Positions 5,016 through 10,053 of a stretch of DNA of 10,053 bases are shown in pieces. Numbering within the stretch: the stretch's first letter is position 1; the number at the start of each line of letters is the position of its first letter. Position numbers and translations under genes: made by a program. The stretch is from Beijerinckiaceae bacterium (GTDB lineage: Bacteria > Pseudomonadota > Alphaproteobacteria > Rhizobiales > Beijerinckiaceae): assembly GCA_022702195.1 (NCBI GenBank), contig JAKONB010000393.1:1-10053 (forward strand), given 5' to 3'. The notes beneath the pieces were generated by a model that made no database searches, was not told where the DNA came from, and saw nothing but the letters and a program-made list of their open reading frames with translations.

Positions 5016-7454
5016 TCAGTAGAGGCCGCCGGCCTGGGCGGCGCGGTCGGCATCCGCGGGGACCGCCGCCGGAGCGGCGGGGGCGCCGTTGGAGGCCGGC
5101 GAGGCCACGTAGGCGTCCGGCGGGGCGGTGCCGGGCTTGAACGCCTCCAGGATGGTGCCGGGTCCCTCCCCCGAGCCGGCGCGCATGCCGGAGGCCACGT
5201 TGACCCGGATCAGCTTGATGCCCGGGGGCACGCGGAACGGGGTCGGCGGCTTGTCCTTGAGCGCCTGCTTCAGGAAGTCCAGGGCGATGGGGGCCGAGAG
5301 GCCGCCACCGGTGGCGCGGTCGCCGAGCGAGCGCGGTTTGTCGAAGCCGAGATACACGCCCACCGCCAGATCCGGCGAGAAGCCGACGAACCAGGCATCC
5401 TTGGCGTCGTTGGTGGTGCCGGTCTTGCCGGCCAGCGGCTTGCCGATCTGCTTGAGCAGGGTAGCGGTGCCGCGCTGGACCACGCCCTCCATGATCGAGA
5501 CCATCTGGTAGGCGGTGAGCGGGTCGAGCACCTGCTCGGAATCGTCCACCAGCTTCGGCTCGTCCTGGCCCGACCATTTCTCGGCGTCGCAGCCGACGCA
5601 TTTGCGGGCGTCGTGCTTGTAGATCGTCTCGCCGACCCGGTCCTGGATACGGTCGATGAGCGTCGGCCGGATGCGGCGGCCGCCATTGGCCAGCATCGAA
5701 TAGGCGGTGACCATGCGCATCACCGTGGTCTCGCCGGCGCCGAGCGACATGGGCAGCACCGGCAGCATGTCGTCGTAGACGCCGAAGCGGCGGGCATATT
5801 CGGCGATGAGCGGCATGCCCACATCCTTGGCGAGCCGCACCGTCATCAGGTTCTTGGAATGCTCGATGCCGTAGCGCAGGGTGTGGGGGCCGCCCGACTT
5901 GCCGTCGTAGTTCGAGGGGGTCCACGCCTCCTGGCCCGGACCCGCCTCGATGGTGATCGGCGAATCCTGCACGATGGAGGACGGGGTATAGCCGTTGTCG
6001 AGGGCCGCCGAGTACACGATCGGCTTGAACGACGAGCCGGGCTGGCGCATCGCCTGAGTGGCGCGGTTGAACTGGCTCTCGTCATACGAGAAGCCGCCCA
6101 CCATGGCGTGGACGCGGCCGGTATAGGGGTCCATCGCCACGATCGCGCCGGACACTTCCGGCCGCTGGCGCAGGCGGTACTGGCCGCGCCCGCCATCCAC
6201 CGCCTCGACATAGACCACGTCCCCGGAATTCAGGGCGGAGGCCGGCGAGCGGCCGGTCCAGCGGGTTCCCTCGGGGCCGATCGTCCCGGTCTCGCGGTCT
6301 TTCGAGACCTGGCCCGAGGCCTCGCGGCGGGGCTGCAGGCCGATCTGCGCCGCGCCGCCGGCGGTGCTCAGCACCACGGCCAGCCGCCAGGGGGCGACGT
6401 CGCCCAGAGCCGGAACCTCGGCCACGGCCAGACCCCAGTCGCGCCCGACGAGGTCGACCTTGGCCTGCGCCCCGCGCCAGCCATGCGACTGGTCGTAGCG
6501 GATCAGACCGTCCACCAAAGCCTTGCGCGCCCAGGCTTGCATCTTCGGGTCGAGGGTCGCCCGCACCGAGAGGCCGCCCTCGTAGAGCTTCTTCTCGCCG
6601 TAGCGCTCGGCGATCTCGCGCCGGACCTCCTCGGTGAAGTAATTGGCGTTGGCGGCGTTGGCGAAGGCGACGCGCGGGTTGACGCCGAGCGGCATCTTGC
6701 GGGCGGCCTCGGCCTCCTCCCGGGTGATGTAGCCGTTGGTGGCCATCAGGCCGATGATCTCGTTGCGGCGGTCGAGCGCCTTCTGGGTCTGGCGATAGGG
6801 GTGGTAGTTGTTCGGCCCCTTCGGCAGGGCGGCGAGATAGGCCGCCTCGTTGATCGTCAGTTCGTGGACGGACTTGCCGAAATAGTCGAGCGCGGCGGCC
6901 GCGACCCCGTGCAGGTTGCGTCCGGGCACGATGGTGCCGAGGAAGATTTCGTTGAGGTAGAGTTCGAGGATCTTGTCCTTCGAGTAGGTCGACTCGATCC
7001 GCAAGGCGATCAAGGCTTCCTTGATCTTGCGGTCGAAGGTCTGCTCGCTCGACAGGAGGAAGTTCTTGGCCACCTGCTGGGTGATGGTCGAGGCACCCTG
7101 CTTCTTGCCGCTCTTGGCGTTGGTCAGCACCGCGCGGATGATGCCCTCGGGATCGATGCCGCCATGCTTGTAGAAGTTCTTGTCCTCGGCGGACAGGAAG
7201 GCCGCGACCACGATCTTGGGCATGGCCTGGATCGGCAGGTAGAGCCGGCGCTCGCTGGCATATTCGGCCAGCAGGCTGCCATCGGCGGCGTGGACGCGGC
7301 TCATCACCGGCGGCTCGTAATTGGCGAGCGCCGCGTGATCGGGGAGATCCTGGCTGTATTTCCAGTAGAAGAACGCCCCGGCCGCCGCGCAGACGACGAA
7401 CAGCATCGCGCCGATGCTGAACAGGAAGCCGAAGAAACGAAGGATGATGCGCAT
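5016..7454 (-). CDS. mrcA: Penicillin-binding protein 1A, bifunctional glycosyltransferase/transpeptidase
   Basis: A class A PBP of 812 residues. An N-terminal membrane anchor (about 4-31) leads to a GT51 glycosyltransferase domain (about 57-240). It carries the catalytic Glu E90 in 'FLSAEDKNFYKHGG' (86-99) and the 'GASTITQQVAKN' motif (120-131). An inserted OB-like region covers about 300-430. The transpeptidase domain (about 435-735) has all three active-site motifs: S474-x-x-K477 (SSFK), S533-K-N535 and K677-T-G. It polymerises lipid II into glycan strands and crosslinks the stem peptides on the outer face of the inner membrane. A C-x-x-C pair (C619, C622) lies in the transpeptidase domain. 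The tail after about 765 is rich in Ala and Pro and probably disordered. The gene lies 198 nt downstream of the amidase on the same strand and may be co-transcribed. I see no clear promoter and only a weak Shine-Dalgarno in the gap. The start ATG directly precedes the membrane anchor. Some members are named ponA. Confidence 0.96.
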   Translation of the reverse strand: MRIILRFFGFLFSIGAMLFVVCAAAGAFFYWKYSQDLPDHAALANYEPPVMSRVHAADGSLLAEYASERRLYLPIQAMPKIVVAAFLSAEDKNFYKHGGIDPEGIIRAVLTNAKSGKKQGASTITQQVAKNFLLSSEQTFDRKIKEALIALRIESTYSKDKILELYLNEIFLGTIVPGRNLHGVAAAALDYFGKSVHELTINEAAYLAALPKGPNNYHPYRQTQKALDRRNEIIGLMATNGYITREEAEAARKMPLGVNPRVAFANAANANYFTEEVRREIAERYGEKKLYEGGLSVRATLDPKMQAWARKALVDGLIRYDQSHGWRGAQAKVDLVGRDWGLAVAEVPALGDVAPWRLAVVLSTAGGAAQIGLQPRREASGQVSKDRETGTIGPEGTRWTGRSPASALNSGDVVYVEAVDGGRGQYRLRQRPEVSGAIVAMDPYTGRVHAMVGGFSYDESQFNRATQAMRQPGSSFKPIVYSAALDNGYTPSSIVQDSPITIEAGPGQEAWTPSNYDGKSGGPHTLRYGIEHSKNLMTVRLAKDVGMPLIAEYARRFGVYDDMLPVLPMSLGAGETTVMRMVTAYSMLANGGRRIRPTLIDRIQDRVGETIYKHDARKCVGCDAEKWSGQDEPKLVDDSEQVLDPLTAYQMVSIMEGVVQRGTATLLKQIGKPLAGKTGTTNDAKDAWFVGFSPDLAVGVYLGFDKPRSLGDRATGGGLSAPIALDFLKQALKDKPPTPFRVPPGIKLIRVNVASGMRAGSGEGPGTILEAFKPGTAPPDAYVASPASNGAPAAPAAVPADADRAAQAGGLY

Positions 7455-7633
7455 CCGGGTCCCGTCCGTCGATGGATCTACCGCCGGTCACTCGCGCATG
7501 GAGAGACCGCACGCAAGCCATCCGCGCGCGGGACTCTCGCCGCGAACGAGGGCGACGGTCGTGAGGCATGGCGGCGATCGCCCGTGTCGTCCCCGCCGGA
7601 CGCGCGACGTCGATCCAACCGAGGTGCCGTTAA

Positions 7634-7669
7634 CCCCGGTTTCACTCCTTATCTATGGTGAAACTGGGG
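7634..7669 (-). other. Inverted repeat straddling the amidase stop codon
   Basis: CCCCGGTTTCAC (7634-7645) and GTGAAACTGGGG (7658-7669) form a 12-bp inverted repeat with one mismatch and a 12-nt spacer. The amidase stop codon (7653-7655) sits in the loop. Reading along the minus strand, the stem is followed by TTAACGG rather than a U-tract, so it is a poor intrinsic terminator. It may be a partial terminator, an mRNA-processing or stabilising stem, or a protein site. Confidence 0.5.
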
Positions 7670-8945
7670 CGATTGCCGCCGAGCGCCGCGCCGGCTGCGG
7701 CCGGGTCAGCGAGGTGCGGTTGCCGAAGAACGCGTCGATGGCCTTGGCCATGCCACCGGTCACGTCGGCGCGCCAGGTCTCGGATTGCAGCAGGTCGAGG
7801 TCGTGCTGGCTCGACAGGTAGCCGAGTTCCACCAGGACGGACGGCACGTCGGGCGAGCGCAGCACCATGAAGCCAGCCTCGCGATGCGGCTTCGGGCTCA
7901 TGGTCATGACCGGAGAGAGCTGGGACATCAGCCCCTTGGCAAAACCCGACGAGAAGGTCCGGGTCTCGCGCAACGTCAGTTCCTGGAGGATGTCGGCGAC
8001 GTGGCCGGGGCCTTCGTTCGATTCGGTGCCGGCGGCGGCGTCCGCCCGGTTCTCGCGCTCGGCGAGCTTGGCCGATTCGGCGTCGGTGGCCTTCTCCGAG
8101 CCGGTATAGATCGTGGCGCCCCGCACCTGCGGCGCCGCCGAGATCGAATCGGCGTGGATCGACACGAACAGGTCGGCCTTGGCCTCGCGGGCGATGCGGA
8201 CGCGCTCGGCGAGCGGCACGAACACGTCGCGGTCGCGGGTCATCCGGACCCGGTAGCGCCCGGTCTCCTCCAGGCGCGTCACCAGGGACTGGGCGAAGCC
8301 GAACACGATGTCCTTCTCGAACGCGCCCGTGCTGGCGATGGCGCCCGGATCGGTGCCGCCATGCCCGGCATCCACCACGATGAGCGGGCGGGCATCGGTG
8401 GCCTCGGGTGGGACCAGAGCCTTGCGCAGGGCCGGTGACGGATCGCTCGCCACGGCGGCCCGGCGGAACGCCTCCCGGTCCGCGCGCTGGAACTCGATGC
8501 TGAGCAGTACCGCGCCGTCGCGGGGGCGCGTCACCGTCTCGATCCGGCCGATCGTGGCGGTCTGGGCGAGGTCGACGACGATCCGCGAGCGGCCGGGGGC
8601 GAACAGGCCGTAGCGGAACGACGCGATCAGTCCCTCGCGCTTGCGTCCGGTCTCCGCCCCGAGCTGGAAGTTCACCTCGGCGAGGTCGATCACCGCGCGG
8701 TCGGGCCGCTCCATCACGAAGGCCCGGGCCTCGATGGGCCGCGACAGGGTCAGGGTGAGCTTGGTGACGCCGTTGGCGGAGGAGACCTCCGCCCCGATGG
8801 CCACCGCCGCCGCCGCATGGGCGGCCGCCGCCTTGGCGCGGTCCCCGTCCTGGGCGAGCGCCTGCGGACCGGCCGCCAGGAGGCCCGCGATCAGGCCGGT
8901 CGCCGAAAGGCATCTGCGGATCAGGCGGGCATGTCTCGGTGTCAT
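7653..8945 (-). CDS. amiC: N-acetylmuramoyl-L-alanine amidase, AmiC-like (AMIN + Amidase_3)
   Basis: A 430-residue exported zinc amidase that cuts the bond between N-acetylmuramic acid and L-Ala, acting in septal peptidoglycan splitting. A signal peptide ends near residue 31 (Ala-Leu-Ala then Gln). An AMIN domain (about 48-150), which targets the enzyme to the septum or cell wall, precedes the Amidase_3 catalytic domain (about 187-406). Zinc ligands and catalytic residues are visible: H195 in 'DAGHGG', E210 in 'FEK', H264 in 'SIHAD' and E373 in 'VELGY'. The stretch at about 283-327 is the Ala/Glu-rich segment that in AmiB/AmiC forms the autoinhibitory helix relieved by EnvC- or NlpD-type activators; no such activator is in the window. 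The ATG at 8945 has no strong Shine-Dalgarno site. The gene is divergent from rne and lies upstream of mrcA, an arrangement I recall as common in alphaproteobacteria. The exact symbol varies between genomes. Confidence 0.95.
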   Translation of the reverse strand: MTPRHARLIRRCLSATGLIAGLLAAGPQALAQDGDRAKAAAAHAAAAVAIGAEVSSANGVTKLTLTLSRPIEARAFVMERPDRAVIDLAEVNFQLGAETGRKREGLIASFRYGLFAPGRSRIVVDLAQTATIGRIETVTRPRDGAVLLSIEFQRADREAFRRAAVASDPSPALRKALVPPEATDARPLIVVDAGHGGTDPGAIASTGAFEKDIVFGFAQSLVTRLEETGRYRVRMTRDRDVFVPLAERVRIAREAKADLFVSIHADSISAAPQVRGATIYTGSEKATDAESAKLAERENRADAAAGTESNEGPGHVADILQELTLRETRTFSSGFAKGLMSQLSPVMTMSPKPHREAGFMVLRSPDVPSVLVELGYLSSQHDLDLLQSETWRADVTGGMAKAIDAFFGNRTSLTRPQPARRSAAIAPVSP

Positions 8946-9138
8946 CCGGCAACCGTTTCGAGGGATGAGATCCTGTCGCTCAGGCCCTAAGCGATAGGCG
9001 TCGGATGGTTAACCGTTCCTTCAGGCCGTCGGTTTCGGTTGCGACACGCTGTGGCTCAACGGCGACAGCCGCAGGGGACTGACGGAACGACTGCCGCGCG
9101 CTGGCGGGACTGGTCCCCACCCCCAACTGATTGCGTTG

Positions 9139-9155
9139 AGGCGTCTTTAACGCCT
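9139..9155 (+). other. Small hairpin in the rne leader
   Basis: AGGCGT (9139-9144) pairs with ACGCCT (9150-9155) around the loop CTTTA. It immediately precedes and overlaps by one base the candidate rne promoter -35, so it could equally be an operator-like inverted repeat. Confidence 0.35.
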
Positions 9156-9184
9156 TGCCAAGGAACCGCGACGATCTGTAATGG
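9155..9184 (+). promoter_or_regulatory. Candidate sigma-70-type promoter for rne
   Basis: TTGCCA (9155-9160), an 18-nt spacer and TAATGG (9179-9184) form a plausible but imperfect -35/-10 pair about 510 nt before the rne start codon. If used, it would give a leader of roughly 500 nt. Other promoters are possible, since the region is long and GC-rich promoters are poorly conserved. Confidence 0.25.
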
Positions 9185-9325
9185 TACGGTCCCCCTCCCG
9201 GTGTCGGGCGGTTCCATCCGCGGCCCGCGGGCGTGTCGAGGTTCTTTGCCCCGATGCTCTCGCAGTCGGCACACCGCGTCGGAACCGTCGGCATCTCTAA
9301 GGCCGGGTGGGTGTCGGTTCAAACG

Positions 9326-9344
9326 GCGGCGTTCTCGTCGCCGC
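9326..9344 (+). other. Hairpin in the rne leader
   Basis: GCGGCG (9326-9331) pairs perfectly with CGCCGC (9339-9344) around the loop TTCTCGT. No T-run follows. Confidence 0.4.
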
Positions 9345-9362
9345 ACCGTTCTTGAAATCCGC

Positions 9363-9383
9363 GGCCGGTTCTGAGAGCCGGCC
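9363..9383 (+). other. Strong triloop hairpin in the rne leader
   Basis: GGCCGGTTC (9363-9371) pairs with GAGCCGGCC (9375-9383), nine pairs including one G-T, closed by a three-base loop. No T-run follows on the plus strand. It lies 18 nt past the preceding hairpin, so the two may stack as one structured element. Confidence 0.45.
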
Positions 9384-9514
9384 CACAAGTCTTCGCGAGG
9401 TCAGGAAAGGGATGGGCGGACGCACAGCATCGGTTGCCGCTGCTCGTGTTCAACGCATGCGCGATTCGCGTGGCGCCGTTGTCCCGTCATTCCTGGCCAG
9501 GATCAACCCCACGC

Positions 9515-9531
9515 GCGCCGATCGCCGGCGC
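9515..9531 (+). other. Hairpin in the rne leader
   Basis: GCGCCG (9515-9520) pairs with CGGCGC (9526-9531) around a 5-nt loop. No T-run follows. Confidence 0.35.
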
Positions 9532-9623
9532 CCAAAGGCGGTTGACGGCAATCCCCTCCCCACAGCCCCCACGATCCGCCTGTTCGGGTCGTCGCGCGCG
9601 TCGACCCTCCGAGCCGATGGGCC

Positions 9624-9660
9624 GGGACCGGGCGGCGCACCAGCGGGGGCGCCCGGTTCC
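9624..9660 (+). promoter_or_regulatory. Long hairpin just upstream of the rne start, candidate autoregulatory element
   Basis: GGGACCGGGCG (9624-9634) pairs with CGCCCGGTTCC (9650-9660): eleven continuous pairs with one G-T and a 15-nt loop. It ends directly before AGGAG (9661-9665) and 37 nt before the rne ATG. It is the longest stem in the leader and is placed where RNase E binding or cleavage could alter translation. The function is inferred by analogy with E. coli rne. Confidence 0.45.
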
Positions 9661-9697
9661 AGGAGAACGACGTCGACCGCCATGCCGAAAGTTCGTC

Positions 9698-10053
9698 ATG
9701 GCCAACACCAACAAGATGCTCATCGACGCGATGCATCCGGAAGAGACCCGGGTCGTCACGGTTCACGGATCTAGGGTCGAGGAATTCGACTTCGAGGCAG
9801 CCAACCGCCGCCAGCTTCGCGGCAACATCTACCTCGCCAAGGTGACGCGGGTGGAGCCTTCGCTCCAGGCGGCCTTCATCGAGTACGGTGGCAACCGCCA
9901 CGGCTTCCTCGCCTTCAGCGAGATCCATCCCGACTATTACCAGATCCCGCTCGCCGACCGGCAGGCGCTGCTGGAGGACGAGGCGCGCGATGCCGAGGAG
10001 CACCGCGAGCGCGAGGAACGCAAGCCCCGCCGCCGCTCGCGCGGCCGCCGCGC
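9698..10053 (+). CDS. rne: Ribonuclease E, N-terminal part (cut by window end)
   Basis: The first 118 codons of an open frame that continues past the window. RNase E is the endonuclease that starts most mRNA decay and helps mature rRNA and tRNA; it also scaffolds the degradosome. Residues 7-16 'MLIDAMHPEE', the 'VEEFDFE' stretch (27-33), and 'LRGNIYLAKVTRVEPSLQAAF' split over 40-60 are characteristic of the alphaproteobacterial enzyme. They lead into the S1 RNA-binding domain (from about residue 38), followed by 'HGFLAFSEIHPDYYQIP' (68-84). From about residue 94 the chain turns strongly charged, first acidic and then a run of Arg/Lys. This fits the long insertion in the S1 domain known from alphaproteobacterial RNase E. 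The ATG at 9698 aligns with the family N-terminus, but no good Shine-Dalgarno site is at the usual distance; AGGAG at 9661-9665 is too far away. The catalytic centre lies beyond the window. Confidence 0.95.
   Translation, partial: MANTNKMLIDAMHPEETRVVTVHGSRVEEFDFEAANRRQLRGNIYLAKVTRVEPSLQAAFIEYGGNRHGFLAFSEIHPDYYQIPLADRQALLEDEARDAEEHREREERKPRRRSRGRR

Larger units (their letters stand above)
8946..9697. other. 752-nt intergenic region between divergent amidase and rne, mostly rne leader
   Basis: I find no convincing gene here. Open frames on both strands give Arg/Pro-rich shadow proteins. The left end should carry the amidase promoter on the minus strand; a GGTTAACC palindrome lies at 9007-9014, but I see no clear -35/-10. 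The plus strand holds a series of GC-rich hairpins listed separately: 9139-9155, 9326-9344, 9363-9383, 9515-9531 and 9624-9660. E. coli rne has a structured 5' UTR of over 300 nt through which RNase E controls its own mRNA. A similar role here is inference from length, structure and position. The interval could also encode a small RNA, which the sequence alone cannot decide. Confidence 0.5.

Noticed and set aside
7573..7582. GGCGATCGCC palindrome, like the cyanobacterial HIP1 repeat
   Set aside because: A single copy in a GC-rich intergenic region; chance is the simplest explanation.
5613..7661. 682-codon plus-strand open frame opposite mrcA
   Set aside because: Shadow of mrcA; no recognisable motif and no ribosome-binding site seen.
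7642..8952. 436-codon minus-strand open frame in another frame over the amidase
   Set aside because: Same strand and almost the same span as the amidase, but with Arg/Pro/Gly-rich content and none of the amidase motifs.
9682..9774. Short overlapping ORF starting just before rne
   Set aside because: About 30 codons, ends inside rne, AGGAG is 16 nt away, and its sequence is only a frame-shifted reading of the rne start.
9307..9774. 155-codon open frame through the rne leader
   Set aside because: Arg/Pro/Ala-rich, runs into rne out of frame, and crosses several hairpins; no recognisable domain.

Overview
The window is very GC-rich and reads as chromosome of an alphaproteobacterium, most likely a Methylobacterium/Methylorubrum-type member of the Hyphomicrobiales. 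The basis is the codon bias, the strongly alphaproteobacterial RNase E N-terminus, and the rne / cell-wall amidase / PBP1A neighbourhood. The genus is inferred; no rRNA or other marker is present. There is no insertion sequence, CRISPR array, tRNA or rRNA.

Left part, 1-3930, plus strand: a probable copper-acquisition operon. A small exported DUF2946-family protein (190-561) heads it. Next comes a periplasmic protein joining a YcnI-type DUF1775 domain to a PCuAC copper-chaperone domain (607-1584), then a TonB-dependent outer-membrane receptor (1810-3930). DUF2946 proteins of the CruR type (Bordetella pertussis) and CutF type (Rhodobacter capsulatus) act as copper-sensing upstream ORFs whose nascent chains control downstream copper genes. 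The protein here has Cys/His residues after its membrane segment and two Arg-Gly-Pro-Pro motifs at its C-terminus. Its stop codon lies inside mutually exclusive RNA pairings just ahead of the next gene. This copper-sensing leader is the most interesting item in the window.

Middle, 3992-4966, plus strand: a lone SGNH-type protein related to AlgX/AlgJ O-acetyltransferases. It has no signal peptide and no MBOAT partner here. It converges on mrcA, with a GC-rich hairpin (4977-5010) between the two stop codons.

Right part, 5016-8945, minus strand: two peptidoglycan genes in the order amidase (AmiC-like, 7653-8945) then mrcA/PBP1A (5016-7454). The amidase cleaves the stem peptide from MurNAc during daughter-cell separation; PBP1A polymerises and crosslinks new glycan. 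A 12-nt inverted repeat straddles the amidase stop codon.

Right end: a 752-nt non-coding interval separates the divergent amidase from the start of RNase E (rne, 9698 to beyond the window end). This long leader holds several GC-rich hairpins. The strongest ends 37 nt before the rne start codon, as would fit an autoregulatory 5' UTR of the kind known for E. coli rne.
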